A stretch of 64,000 nt of DNA from JACRCT01 sp049841135 (GCA_049841135.1 JASGHK010000005.1:2046001-2110000); one strand, 5' to 3'; positions 53,780 to 63,910 are shown, counted from the stretch's first letter. Made by a program: numbers and translations. The notes: generated by a model from the letters alone, not told the origin.

Positions 53780-55406
53780 TCACCAGGGAAGCTGGACGAT
53801 CTTCAGCGCCTGGAAGCGCGCCACCGCGCGCTCCACGGACGCGCGCGGCAGCTTGGACGTGGTGGTGGTCTTCTCGACGACGAGCTCGGTGAGCGCGTCC
53901 GGCGGCAGGGCCTCGAGCATGCTCACCATTCCGGACTCGATGACCGAAGCCTTCATGCCCTGCCGGTAGTGGAGCCTCGACGTGAGCCGCCCGAGTTCTC
54001 CGCGCGAGTCGCGGGTGAAAGTGTGCAGCCAGCCGCGCCGGTTGCCGACGGCCAGCTCGGGGACGGGCGAGCGCGACATCGGCGGCCACCAGGGCCCCGC
54101 GTTCGAAGGGTAGATGTCGAGGACCACGCGCTCGAGCCGCTTCAGCACGGGCGCGGTGGGGAGCCACGCGCGCCAGGCCTGGGCGCTCGCGTCGGGGATG
54201 TCGTTGACGCCCAGCGTCCGGAAGCTCGGGGAAGGCCGCCGCCTGGGCCAGAGGGTGCGGCGAGGGCATCGGCGTCGCGGCCCAGTGGTCGAGCACCAGC
54301 TCCTGGAGGGGCCAGCTGCGTCCGAGCAGCTTCAGCACGTCGGCCTCGGTCAGCTCCAGCCGGCGCACCCAGGCGAGGTTCGGGTGGAACAGCGCCTCGA
54401 GGTCGTAGGAGAGCGGCAGCTCGAGGGTGGTGATGACGCGCCAGGCCGGCTCGGCGAGCGCCTCGGGGGCGATCGCTCGGCGCTGGTAGTCGTTGGCGAG
54501 CCGCCCGCCGGCGAGCAGCCCGCCCTCGAAGACCCGGTGGGTCAGATCGAAGAGGCCGTCGAGCGGCCCGCCCCACTGGCGGCCGTGACGCTTGAGCAGC
54601 AGCGCCTCGCGGGCGGGGTGGCGCTCTCGGGCGAGCTGCAGCGCCACGAACTCTCCGCGCGGGTCGCCGCGCTCGCTGAGCCAGTCGCCGTACACCGCGC
54701 GGGCCGAGAGGTCGTCGGGGTCCGCGTAGATCTGCGCCAGCAGCTCCTCGGCGGTGGTGGCGCTCTTCGCGGCCCGCGCGGCCTCCCCGGCGTATCGGGA
54801 GGACATCTCGTCGACGAGGCTGGCCTCGTCCTCCGTGAGCGCCGCGGCCGGCAGCGCGCGCAGCCGGGCCGCGAACTCGCCGCGCATGTTGCGCCAGGAG
54901 CTGTAGGGCAGCGCCTTGGTCTCCTTGTCGGATTCCAGGGCGCCGAGCGCGCGCGGATCCCTGAGGGCGACGAGGTGGCCCATCAGGCGATGGTAGAAGC
55001 TGAGGACCTGGTCGGCCCGGTTGTCTCCGGCTTTCGAGTAGACGGTGTCGTTCGCGACGATCTCGGCGAGGCCGCGTGCGAGCCGCGGATCGTGCGGCCA
55101 GCGGTACAGGTGCTCGAGGAGCGGCTCAGCCTCGGTCCACTTGCGCGGCAGCGGCACGGCGAGGAGGCGGTCGAGGTCCGCGGAGCGCTGCAGGTCGGCG
55201 ACGGCGCACCACTGCTGCCACTGCGCGGCGAGAGGCTTCATCACCAGCGGAGGCAGCGAGGCGGTCAGCTCCCTCGAGACGCCGTCGACGAGCGAGGCCA
55301 GGCGCCCATCGCGCTTCTCGCGCCAGGCCGCGAGCAGGTGGTCGAGCGTGCGTTCGAGCGAACCCTCACGCAACGCGCTGCGCGCAGCCTCGAGTGGCGT
55401 GGTCAT
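53780..55406 (-). CDS. TIGR02996 repeat-companion protein (frameshifted)
   Basis: An N-terminal helical region of about 220 residues precedes the TIGR02996 domain (AEELLAQIYADPDDLSARAVYGDWLSERGDPRGEFVALQL). LRR-like segments follow, such as LRRLELTEADVLKLLGRSWPLQELVLDHW. Near 54228 the frame shifts by +1 inside a GGGG run (CCCC on the coding strand). Removing one base gives FPSFRTLGVNDIPDASAQAWRAWLP, continuing into VLKRLERVVLDIYPSNAGPWWPP and ending RFQALKIVQLPW at 53780 (about 541 residues). One of three TIGR02996 proteins here. Function unknown. Confidence 0.75.
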
Positions 55407-55537
55407 GGCGCGAGCCTCTCAGCCCTCGAACGCCGCCGTCAACGCGCGCCCGGTATTCGCCGTCGCGGGCAGTGGCCTCGGGCCGTGTCCGCTTCCGCGA
55501 ACTGCATTAGCTGTCCGGATGCGGCAAGAATGGGGGC

Positions 55538-56284
55538 ATGAACGCCGCCTTCAAGAAGCTCGAGTCGGACTACGAGCGTATGGTCGAAGCAGCCCGGCAG
55601 GAGGGCGTCCAGCCCCCACTTCTTCACGCCGATGGCGGAATCGAGCTCATCCCGTTCACCGTGAGGAGGAACCCTCCCGACTGGAACGCGAAGGCGCAGC
55701 CGCTCCTTTACGTCGAGGGCTTCGAGCTTCCGGATCCGCTCAGGAGCATCGGACCGGCGGGCAAGGCCCGCACTCCCAATGCGGTTCGCGAGGCGCTTGC
55801 CGGCAAGCAGTTGCCCGAGATGTTCGAGGAGTTCACGGCGCTCCACCTGGCTGCCGAGGCCGACAACGCAGCCGCGGTGGAGGTCCTCGTCTCCGACTTT
55901 GGACTGGATCCCACCGCGACGAACGCCTTCGGCGACTCGGCGCTTCACGTTGCCTGTACCGAGGGCTCGTGGGACGCGGCCAGGGTGCTGCTGAAGGCAG
56001 ACGCGACCTGTCTCTTCCAGTTGAACGGGTCGCGGCTCTCTCCTCTGGGGATGGCGGCCCTCGCCAATCGCCCCAGTGGCGTCCGGCTCCTGGCGAAGGC
56101 CGGCGCAAAGATCTTGAGCGGTCCAATCCCCGGCCTGGAGGACTGGCGGGATAGCTGCGAGCTGCTCGTCGCGGCCGAATATGGCCATCGGGAGTTCTGT
56201 GAGGCGCTCGAGACTGCTTGGAGCATCGACCCGCGGCTCGTCCGCGAAGCCCGAGCAACTCTGGGAGCCAACGCGCCGCTCTGA
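55538..56284 (+). CDS. Ankyrin-repeat protein
   Basis: 248 residues, no signal peptide. Ankyrin units are visible from about residue 100: FTALHLAAEADNAAAVEVLVSDFGLDPTATNAFGDSALHVACTEGSWDAARVLLKADAT and then RLSPLGMAALANRPSGVRLLAKAGAKI. The N-terminal 95 residues are of unknown type. It is a cytoplasmic protein-interaction protein whose partner is not apparent. It is divergent from the TIGR02996 gene that starts at 55406. Confidence 0.8.
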   Translation: MNAAFKKLESDYERMVEAARQEGVQPPLLHADGGIELIPFTVRRNPPDWNAKAQPLLYVEGFELPDPLRSIGPAGKARTPNAVREALAGKQLPEMFEEFTALHLAAEADNAAAVEVLVSDFGLDPTATNAFGDSALHVACTEGSWDAARVLLKADATCLFQLNGSRLSPLGMAALANRPSGVRLLAKAGAKILSGPIPGLEDWRDSCELLVAAEYGHREFCEALETAWSIDPRLVREARATLGANAPL

Positions 56285-56351
56285 ACCTTCGGGAATCGGG
56301 GTGAGGCTCGAGGGCCGGTCTCGGCCGGAACGAAGAGTCCGGCGTGCGTGG

Positions 56352-57278
56352 TCAGGGCCGGATGGAGACCGGGTCCAGGTCGAGAGGATCGGCGACGCAG
56401 GCACATGGCCCGGACGCCGGGGCCGCCGGCGCCGGCGTCGGCAGCGGCGGTGGCGAGGGCTGCCCCGCCCGTCGGACCTCACGGTAACGAGAGAAGAAGT
56501 CCGGCGGTGGTCGGTAGTACGGGTTGCGTCTCCAAGGGTCGGTGCAACTCCGCCTCGGAAGCCGCCACTCCTCTGTCAGCAGCTCGCGGACGTGGACAGG
56601 TCCGTCGGGCTCGATCTCGTCCTGGCTGTCGGGGTGGCGCAGCGACAGGCGCAGCGAGCCGGACTCGGCGGCGACCAGGAGCAGCTCCGCCTCTTCCGGA
56701 AGAAGCAGCAGTCCGACGTCGCCGCTCAAGTCCGCGGTCAGGACCTGCACGTTCTGCAGAAGGGTCGAGGTCGCGGCTTCGCCCGAGCTGGGCTCGTGCC
56801 GGATGGTGAAGAGGACGTCGACGCGATCGGCCGGCTGAATGATCCCTGCGGGATTCGCCTTGCGCACCTGGAACACCCGGCCGTGCCTGGGAACGGGAAC
56901 CGGCACCCCTGCGGGCTCGAGCTGGTCCCAGCGGAGCACGGCTCCCGCCATGACGGAGACGAGAATCCTGCGGGAGAGGAACTCGGGCGCTCGGTCCGGT
57001 CGCACATCCGAGTCAGACAGCTGATGCGGGAGCACGAGCCTCTGGCTCAGCATCTCGTAGTCCAGGACGGTGCCCGCGGGCAGGTCGCGCGCGGCGACGA
57101 CCACCGGCCACAGGTCCCAGTCGCAGTGCACATGACGTCGCGTCGCCTGCCAGCCCACGGCGGCGACGAGACCGAGGAGTGCGACGAGAGGCCAGGCCTT
57201 CTTGGCTGAGATGGCGTCCTCCGACGGGCCGGGGCAAGCTTCTGGAGCCAAGACACGGCCTGGAGGCGCTGCGCGCAC
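56352..57278 (-). CDS. Flp pilus assembly protein CpaB-like (SAF domain)
   Basis: 308 residues from a GTG at 57278. An N-terminal membrane helix (WPLVALLGLVAAVGWQATR) is followed by the SAF domain (DLWPVVVAARDLPAGTVLDYEMLSQRLVLPHQ... AVLRWDQLEP) and the RcpC/CpaB core (VFQVRKANPAGIIQPADRVDVLFTIRHE, TLLQNVQVL). A Pro-rich C-terminal tail ends it. CpaB lines the periplasmic path of tight-adherence pili. No other pilus genes are in the window, so this is an isolated CpaB-like protein; its use elsewhere in the genome cannot be seen. Confidence 0.8.
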   Translation of the reverse strand: MRAAPPGRVLAPEACPGPSEDAISAKKAWPLVALLGLVAAVGWQATRRHVHCDWDLWPVVVAARDLPAGTVLDYEMLSQRLVLPHQLSDSDVRPDRAPEFLSRRILVSVMAGAVLRWDQLEPAGVPVPVPRHGRVFQVRKANPAGIIQPADRVDVLFTIRHEPSSGEAATSTLLQNVQVLTADLSGDVGLLLLPEEAELLLVAAESGSLRLSLRHPDSQDEIEPDGPVHVRELLTEEWRLPRRSCTDPWRRNPYYRPPPDFFSRYREVRRAGQPSPPPLPTPAPAAPASGPCACVADPLDLDPVSIRP

Positions 57279-57394
57279 GCAAACGCGTAAGTACTTAAAA
57301 TTACTGGCGGCGGGACCCGCAAGTGCTTGAGATGACTGGGACGCATCGCGCGGCCCGCCTCCTTAATAGGTCGCCAGCCTGACTTGCCGTCACC

Positions 57395-58216
57395 TCAGGG
57401 TTCGGGCTGCTCGACGTAGGCGCTCCCGTCCCAGCGGTACGTGGAGTCGAAGTCGCAGACGAGGTCGCGCACGCCCTTCGTCTTCGAGGCCAGCACCCCG
57501 ACGCGCTTGCAGGCGGTGTCGGCCCGGAAGGCCTTTCCGTCTGCGAAACGAACATCCCAGACGATCCGGCCCCAGCGCTGCCACAGAGTGCCCGAGATCA
57601 CGTCTGGCCGGCCGTCCTCGTCCAGGTCGAACTCGATGGAGCGAGGGCTGTCGGGCTGCTCGAAATCGAAGACCTCGGAGCGCAGATCGCCCAACGCAGG
57701 CAGTTCCTTGCGTTCGACCGAAGAGAGCAGCACCGCCTCGCCGGCACGAAGCGCGAAGCGTTGCGTGACCTCGTGGGGCCGGTCTTGGTTCCAGCCTTCA
57801 TTGTCCGAGGTGACGACGACGGTCCACTCGCCCTTCCACCGCTCGATGGTCGGGCCATCCGGGGAGTATCCGAACTCCTCCGTCAGAGTGAAGTTGCCGT
57901 CCTTGCCGGCGGAGACGAAGAAGTACTCGCCGTACGCGCTCGTGCCGCCACTCGAACGACCGACCAGAACGTCGGGGGTGCCGTTGCCGTCGAAGTCGCG
58001 CACGGCTTCGATGGACAAGACGTCCCCGTCCGTACTGAAGAGCTCCCGCGTCTTGCCTCCGTTCGTGGCCTCGAGGACGCAGGTGTACGGGTCCTCCGTG
58101 ACCTGAACCTGGTAGTGCACCGCGTTCGGCGCCGCGCTGGGGCACGACTGCAAGAGGACGAGGTTCACCAGACACGCACGGCGGAGGAGGAGGGTGCGGC
58201 GCAGGGCTGGCAGCAT
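57395..58216 (-). CDS. Lipoprotein with FG-GAP/VCBS-like repeats
   Basis: 273 residues with a lipoprotein-like N-terminus (MLPALRRTLLLRRACLVNLVLLQSC). Two units with DFDGNGTPDVLVGR and FDLDEDGRPDVISGT are calcium-binding integrin-like (FG-GAP/VCBS) motifs: both have an aspartate ladder DxDxxGxxD. It is probably an exported binding protein on the outer membrane. Other parts (TIERWKGEWTVVVTSDNEGW) do not match a named family. Confidence 0.65.
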   Translation of the reverse strand: MLPALRRTLLLRRACLVNLVLLQSCPSAAPNAVHYQVQVTEDPYTCVLEATNGGKTRELFSTDGDVLSIEAVRDFDGNGTPDVLVGRSSGGTSAYGEYFFVSAGKDGNFTLTEEFGYSPDGPTIERWKGEWTVVVTSDNEGWNQDRPHEVTQRFALRAGEAVLLSSVERKELPALGDLRSEVFDFEQPDSPRSIEFDLDEDGRPDVISGTLWQRWGRIVWDVRFADGKAFRADTACKRVGVLASKTKGVRDLVCDFDSTYRWDGSAYVEQPEP

Positions 58217-58275
58217 AGCGCCCGCGAAAGGACCGCTCCTCCAACCGCCGGTTCAGCGACGACGGCAGCTCTGCG

Positions 58276-59469
58276 CTACCAGGTCGAGATCTCCACGAGC
58301 TGGAGCGGCGGCTGCTTCTTGGTCTCCGAGTCGACGGGCTCGGCGAGCTTCACGTAGCGCGCCGTGGTCCCCGACGGAGGCGTGACGACCGAGCCACCTC
58401 CCTGGATCTCGGTCTTGAGGCTCGTCCACGCCTTGCCGTCGGCCGCGACGGACAGCTCCGCGGAGTCGAAGGACCCGCGCAGCACGACGAGGCTCAGGCT
58501 CTTGTCCGACCCGAGGTCGACGATGGCGAAGCCTCCGTCGAGCTTGGTCGAGGCCCACTTTCCGTCGGTGAAGGGGCAGGTTCCCGCCGCGTAGCTCTGG
58601 CCGGCGACGTTGCACGCCGCGCCGCGCGACGGCGGAGCGCCGGCCGTGCTCTTGAAGGCCTGCGCGGCGCTCGTGTAGTAGCCCTCGCCGACCTGCGAGT
58701 GGACGTAGGTGACGTCGGTGGAGACCGCGACCTGGCCGTCGAAGTCCTCGAGCGTCCGCGCGTCGAACGAGCCGAGCGCGCTGCTCCAGACGCCAGTGCC
58801 GTCCTTGAGCGTGAAGGCCGCGACCGGCGTCCCCGCGAGGTCACAGGCGGTCCTGGCGATGAGCGGCGTGGCCGAGACCTCGACCTTCCCGCCGCTCTGG
58901 GTGACGCGCACCTCCGGCTCCCACAGCTTCATCGGCACCTTGACCTCGGCGTTGCTGAACCAGGCGGTGATGACCATCGCTGCGCCGTCCAGGCCGGAGG
59001 GCTGCGCGGGCGCCGAGGCCAAGAAGTCGAAGGTCTTGTCGAAGATGAGCCCGTGCGTGTCTTCCTCGGGGTAGCTCAGGCTGAACTTGCCCTGGCCGTC
59101 GAGGGTGAGCTTCCTCCACTCGCCGCAGTCGAGCCCCGACAAATCCGCCTTGAGGCAACCGAGCCCGAGCGTGAAGACGCCGACCAGGACATCGATCGAG
59201 GTCGCCGGGTCACGCATCAGGACGGTCCCGGACATCGGCGTGCCGTCCGCCCGCTGCGCCGAGCCGTTCACGTGGATGGTCGAGTTCTTCGGGGCGCGCG
59301 GGATATCCGGGCCGTTGTTGCAGACCTCGTAGGTGTACCCGCTGTCGCCGCTCCGGTATCCCGCGTCGTCGTCATAGCCGGGGTCCCCGAGGTCGAGGAC
59401 ACAGCCAAAACAGCCGGTGAGCGGCAGGCAGCAGGCGACGAAGGACAGAAACGGGACGGGCCGGGTCAT
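58276..59469 (-). CDS. Lipoprotein of unknown function
   Basis: 397 residues; GGAGAGAGAG precedes the ATG at 59469. The signal peptide ends MTRPVPFLSFVACCLPLTGC, then FGCVLDL. The mature part has beta-rich segments with paired cysteines and ends TARYVKLAEPVDSETKKQPPLQLVEISTW, which recalls the discoidin-like C-terminus of carbohydrate-binding proteins. No named domain was recognised. It is upstream of and divergent from the degenerate PP2C gene. Confidence 0.7.
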   Translation of the reverse strand: MTRPVPFLSFVACCLPLTGCFGCVLDLGDPGYDDDAGYRSGDSGYTYEVCNNGPDIPRAPKNSTIHVNGSAQRADGTPMSGTVLMRDPATSIDVLVGVFTLGLGCLKADLSGLDCGEWRKLTLDGQGKFSLSYPEEDTHGLIFDKTFDFLASAPAQPSGLDGAAMVITAWFSNAEVKVPMKLWEPEVRVTQSGGKVEVSATPLIARTACDLAGTPVAAFTLKDGTGVWSSALGSFDARTLEDFDGQVAVSTDVTYVHSQVGEGYYTSAAQAFKSTAGAPPSRGAACNVAGQSYAAGTCPFTDGKWASTKLDGGFAIVDLGSDKSLSLVVLRGSFDSAELSVAADGKAWTSLKTEIQGGGSVVTPPSGTTARYVKLAEPVDSETKKQPPLQLVEISTW

Positions 59470-59708
59470 GGGCTCTCTCTCCTCGGAAGGTTTCGCGATC
59501 GCCGCCGCGCCCATGCATGGCATGGACCACGGAAAGGACGAGCATTGTCGCGCAGATGGGAGCCCTCGGCAGCATGCTCGATCTCCCTGGAGACTTCGAA
59601 TCCCAGGCAGCGGTGTCGCGGATGTGCATCGGTCACACTCCAAGTGCTCGGGGAATCGCGGGACGGCGAACGAGGTCGGTCGGCCGGGGCGCGTGCTAGA
59701 AGGGCGGC

Positions 59709-60434
59709 ATGCTCACCGCCCTGCTCGCAGCCACGCTGGTCGCGGTACCCCCGCCGGCGCCCGCTCTCCAGGTCGCCTCCGAGAAGATCGGCGGGTCCAC
59801 GACGCTCGTCGGCGGCGAGGAAGGGCCCAGGCTCTGGGCCGCCATCAAGGGCCTGCGGGGCATGGCCGGCGCCGAGACCGCCGCGGGCCTGGCCGCCCAA
59901 GCCTTGGCGGGCGCGAGCGCGAAAGGCTTGGAGAGGGCCATCAGCGCGGCCTCCGCCAAGGTGTTCTCCGAGGCGACCCGCACCCCGGCGCTCAAGGGGA
60001 TGGGGGCGACGCTCGTCGCCGCCGCGCAGGAGGGTGGCCGGCTGACCATCGCCCACGTCGGAGACTGCCGGGCCTGGCGGCTACGCGGCGGCAAGCTCGA
60101 GCAGCTCACCGAGGACCACTCGCTGCTCAACGACTACCTGAAGACGCGCAAGCTCACCCCCGAGGAGATCGCCGCCTTCCCGTACAAGAACGTGGTCGTG
60201 CGCGCCGTGGGGGTCAAGAGCGAGGTGCAGGCCGACGTGCGCCAGGAGCAGCTCGCGCCCGGCGACCGGTACCTGCTCGCCACCGCCGAGCTCCAGTCGG
60301 CCCTCGACCCCGAGCGGATCGGGAAGCTGCTGGGCGAGGCCGAGCCGGCCAAGGCCCTCGCCGCGGCCGCGCAGAAGCTGGGCGTGACGGAGCTGGCGCT
60401 GCTGGTGCTGACGGTGCCCGAGGCGAAGAAGTAG
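59709..60434 (+). CDS. Exported degenerate PP2C-like protein (likely pseudophosphatase)
   Basis: 241 residues with a signal peptide (MLTALLAATLVAVPPPAPALQ). The middle is clearly PP2C: GMGATLVAAAQEGGRLTIAHVGDCRAWRLRGGKLEQLTEDHSLLNDYL. The N-terminal region lacks the RxxNED and DGMGG motifs that bind the metals (it reads RLWAAIKGLRGMAG). The late SDG metal motif is also missing (YLLATAELQSALD). Two of the metal-binding sites are therefore gone. It is a secreted pseudophosphatase candidate, possibly a phospho-protein-binding or regulatory module. Confidence 0.7.
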   Translation: MLTALLAATLVAVPPPAPALQVASEKIGGSTTLVGGEEGPRLWAAIKGLRGMAGAETAAGLAAQALAGASAKGLERAISAASAKVFSEATRTPALKGMGATLVAAAQEGGRLTIAHVGDCRAWRLRGGKLEQLTEDHSLLNDYLKTRKLTPEEIAAFPYKNVVVRAVGVKSEVQADVRQEQLAPGDRYLLATAELQSALDPERIGKLLGEAEPAKALAAAAQKLGVTELALLVLTVPEAKK

Positions 60435-60449
60435 GAGAGGAGACGAGCC

Positions 60450-60548
60450 ATGGCACCTTACCGCCTGCTCTTCTCCCTTCCGGTCATCGCCTTCGGAGCC
60501 GTCGCCGGTGGCGAAGGCACTCGCGCCCGGCGCCCCGCTTCGCAGTAG
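60450..60548 (+). CDS. Possible 32-residue peptide ORF
   Basis: ATG at 60450 with GGAGAGGAG upstream starts MAPYRLLFSLPVIAFGAVAGGEG..., which looks like a signal peptide, ending at a TAG at 60546-60548. It lies 15 bases after the PP2C-like stop and before the TIGR02996 gene. It could be a coupled small peptide, or an old gene start. Too short for stronger evidence. Confidence 0.3.
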   Translation: MAPYRLLFSLPVIAFGAVAGGEGTRARRPASQ

Positions 60549-60578
60549 CTTGTCCCCTCCCAGTCCACGCGAGAGACC

Positions 60579-61727
60579 ATGACCGCCGACGCCGCCGAAG
60601 CCCTGCTGGCCTCCGCCCTGGCCGAGCCCGACCGCGACGAGCCGCGCCTCGTCCTCGCCGACCTCTGGCAGCAGCAGGGCGACCCGCGCGGCGAGCTCAT
60701 CGCCGTCCAGTGCGCGCTCGCCAAGGCGGAGCAGCGCAGCGACGAGGCGCTCCGGCTGCGCGTCCGTGAAGGCGAGCTGGTGCGCACCCATGGCGGGAAG
60801 TGGCTGCGCGAGCTCGGGCTGGCTGCCGGCGAAGGGACGTTCCGTCGGGGCCTGCTCGAGTCCGTCACTCTCGGCCCCGGACGAATCGAGGCGCTCACGT
60901 CGCGGCTGTTCGAAGCGGGTCCGCTGCGCGAGCTGCACATCGCCGGCAAGCTCTCGCCTCGGGACGGGCAGGCCGTCGCGGACCTGCCCCGGCTCCCGCG
61001 CGAGCTGTGGTTCGACAACCGCGCGGCCGAGGGCATCGGTGACAAGGGGATGCAGGCGCTGGCGCAGTCGGAGGCGTTGCGCGACGTGCGGCTCCTCGGC
61101 CTTCGCAACAACGGCGTCGCCGACCGCGGCGCCAAGGCGCTGGCCGCGTGCGCTCACCTCGCCGGCCTCGAGGGGCTCGACCTCGACGGCAACGACCTGA
61201 CGGCTCCGGGGCTGAAGGCGCTCGCGGAGTCCGACCACCTGTCGAACCTGCGGACGCTGCTGATGTACCGCAACACCGTCGGCGTCGCTGGCGCCGAGGC
61301 GCTCGCGGCCAGCGCCTCGCTGCGACACCTCAAGCGGCTGAGGCTGTACGCCGCGGGAATCAAGGATGCCGGGACCCGCGCCATCGCCGGCGCCCTGACC
61401 GAGCTCGAGTACCTCGACCTGGGCAAGGTGCCGGTGGAGAAGGCGATGCCCGCCCTCGCCGGGCTGCGCGAGCTCGACAAGCTCGAAGCTCTACAAGTCG
61501 GGCGTCTGCGACAAGGGCCTCATCGCCTTCGCGCAGGTGCCGCACCCGAAGCTGCGCGAGCTCCAGCTGATGGGCAACCGGATCGGAGCCGAGGGTGCCC
61601 AGGCGCTCATCGACTCGACGGGCCTGCCGGCGCTCGAGAAGCTCGAGCTGCGCGGCCACCACTTCAGCCAAGAGACGAAGCACGCACTCGAGGCGCGGTT
61701 CGGGAAGGGGGTCGAGCTTCGATCTGA
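60579..61727 (+). CDS. TIGR02996 repeat-companion protein with leucine-rich repeats (frameshifted)
   Basis: TIGR02996 domain: ALLASALAEPDRDEPRLVLADLWQQQGDPRGELIAVQ (residues about 8-45). Leucine-rich repeats follow (ALRDVRLLGLRNNGVADRGAKAL, LEGLDLDGNDLTAPGLKAL, LRTLLMYRNTVGVAGAEAL, LKRLRLYAAGIKDAGTRAI), of RNI-like type. Near 61478 the frame shifts by +1: removing one G gives DKLKLYKSGVCDKGLIAFAQVPHPKLRELQLMGNRIGAEGAQALI in the next frame. The true end is uncertain because the corrected frame has no stop before the convergent gene; a second lesion near 61710 would place the stop at about 61727. Confidence 0.7.
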   Translation: MTADAAEALLASALAEPDRDEPRLVLADLWQQQGDPRGELIAVQCALAKAEQRSDEALRLRVREGELVRTHGGKWLRELGLAAGEGTFRRGLLESVTLGPGRIEALTSRLFEAGPLRELHIAGKLSPRDGQAVADLPRLPRELWFDNRAAEGIGDKGMQALAQSEALRDVRLLGLRNNGVADRGAKALAACAHLAGLEGLDLDGNDLTAPGLKALAESDHLSNLRTLLMYRNTVGVAGAEALAASASLRHLKRLRLYAAGIKDAGTRAIAGALTELEYLDLGKVPVEKAMPALAGLRELDKLEALQVGRLRQGPHRLRAGAAPEAARAPADGQPDRSRGCPGAHRLDGPAGAREARAARPPLQPRDEARTRGAVREGGRASI

Positions 61728-61806
61728 GGCGCGGGCGTCTTCAGGACGTGGCCCTGCCCGAGGAGGTCACCGAGATCCGCCTGAACGGCGCCTTCACGGC
61801 GGCCGC

Positions 61807-63910
61807 TCACTTGCGATGGAGGATGGCGCCGTCCTCGCCGACGAACCAGAGGTCGCCGGCGCCGCTGGCCCAGACGCCGTAGAACGCTCCGCGCGTCCAT
61901 CTCGGATCCTCGGTGCACGCGGACTGGTCGCAGTGGATGAGGGAGCCGACCCACGGCAGCGCGGGATCGCCGGCGGAGATCCACGCCTCGGACGCGTCGC
62001 CCCAGATCCCCGTCGTCTCCCAGTGCGGCGCCACGATCCGCTTCCACGCGGTGCCGTCCCAGTGCTGCACCTCGCCGCGGCTCACCTCCCAGACGCCCGC
62101 CGTCGAGTACGGCCAGAAGGCGTCCATCGGGCCTTGGCCCGGCAGGCTCAGGGTGGTGCCGTCCCACTTGTGGATCTGGCTGTTCTCCAGGAGCGCCCAG
62201 ACGTCGGTCGAACTCGCCGCCGCGAGCCGGAAGACGTTGGCCGGGAAGGTCTTGGAAGGCGTCCACTGCGAGCCGTCCCAGTGATCGACGCTCGCGCCGG
62301 AGGTGCCCCAGGCGTCGTCGCGACCGGTGACCAAGATCTTCCGGTAGGGGCTGGTGGTGTCGGTCCAGCTCGCCCCGTCCCAGCGGTGGAGGTTGGCGCC
62401 GTCCGGCGTCGGCGACCCAACGAGCCAGACATCGTCCGGCCCGCTGCCGGTGAGCGCGCCGTAGCTCGTGTCCTTGGGAGCCGGCACCGTCGTCCACGAA
62501 TGGCCGTCCCAGCGCGTGAGGACGTAGTCGTAGAACGGGTTCTCGTCGGTGCTCTCGCGGCGGAAGTGCCCGCCGGCCCACAGGTTGTCGGGGCCGCTCC
62601 CCCAGACCTGCTCGAGCGGGACGGTCGTGCCGCGGCACGCGGAGGTCCACGTGTGTCCGTCCCAGTGGAACATGCTGCCGGCGCTACCGACGGCCCAGAG
62701 GTCGTCCGCGGCGCTGCCCCACATCGAATGGATCGAGTGCTCCGTGCCCGTGCTTAGCGAGGTCCAGGTCTGGCCGTCCCAGTGCAGGAGCTGGTTTCCG
62801 GGTACGGGCGGGTGCCACTTGGCGAAGAGGATGTCGGGTCCGAATTCGGGCCGCCACGCTCCGCTGGCGGCGACCCAGAGCATCGTCGACGCCGCTCGCC
62901 CAGATGCTCGCGAAGAAGTAGCCGGCGCGGTGCGTGATCTCGGAACCGACGGCGGTCCAGGCGGTGCCGTCCCAGCGCTCGAGAGGCAGGCCCCCGCCGA
63001 GCCGCCACACCCCGTTCGCCAGGGTCAGTCCCCCCTCGGCCATCTCCTCCCAGGCCACGCCGTTCCACCGCAAGCTGCGCATGGACCCATCGGTCCCTCC
63101 GTACAGCCAGACGTCGGTCGAGCTCAGGCCTCCGACGGTCCCCAGCACCGGGCCGCCCTCCCTCGCGATCGACCAGGCCGACCCGTCCCAATGCAGGACG
63201 CGGCCCACGTCGGTCAGGGTGGACGCCGCAGCCCAGACGTCGTCCACCGCCGCGCCCCACACGGCGTACACCCGCGTGTCCGCCGGGAGCGCGGAGGGCG
63301 CCCATGCGGTCCCGTTCCAGTGGAGCAGGGTGGTCCCGAACTGCGCGGTGGCCCAGGCGTCGCCTTTCGCGGCGGTCCAGACGGTCGCGAGGTCCTCGGT
63401 GACACCGCTCTGGGACTGGGACCAAGCGGCTCCGTCCCAGTGGAGGATGGTGCCGCCGCGCCCGACGGCCCAGACGTCGTCGGGCCCGCTGCCCGAGACC
63501 CAGTTGAGTCGCCGCCCCTGCGGCAGCGGGTTCGACCAGGTCCAGCGGTCGTCGTCCGGGAAGACCTTCCACTCGCCTGCGCTCGCGGGGCACGCCGTGG
63601 AGGTACCAGAGCACCAGCTCAGCGTGCCGCAGAGGGTGGCCTTGGGCAGGAGGCGGTCGGGCGGGCAGGGGGCGGCCACACCGTTGCAGGTCTCCTCGAC
63701 ATCGCACTCGCCCGCGGAGGCACGGCACACGGTCCCGGCCGGCTTCAGGGCGCGTTGACACCCACCTGCGTCGGAGTCGCAGACGGCCTCCTCGCAAGCC
63801 TCGAGCCCGGCGTCCGATGCCGAGGGGCCCGCGTCCGCGCCCGGCAGAGCAGTTCGCGGAGGGCATGCCATGAGTGCAAGGCTGCCGAGAACGAGGGGCA
63901 AGTGGCGCAT
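61807..63910 (-). CDS. Lipoprotein with HWDG-type propeller repeats (frameshifted)
   Basis: The start at 63910 (GGAGGATCTCC) gives MRHLPLVLGSLALMAC as the lipobox, then a cysteine-rich segment (CEEAVCDSDAGGCQRALKPAGTVCRASAGECDVEETCNG). The body is a long series of units with 'VWG...DDVWAVG.GG.ILHWDG..W', such as DDVWAVGRGGTILHWDGAAW and DNLWAGG, DDVWLVGSP, DVWALLENSQIHKWDG. The frame shifts by +1 near 62888: SIWASGVD continues as MLWVAASGAWRPEF in the next frame. The repaired length is about 700 residues. Surface propeller of unknown ligand. Confidence 0.75.
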
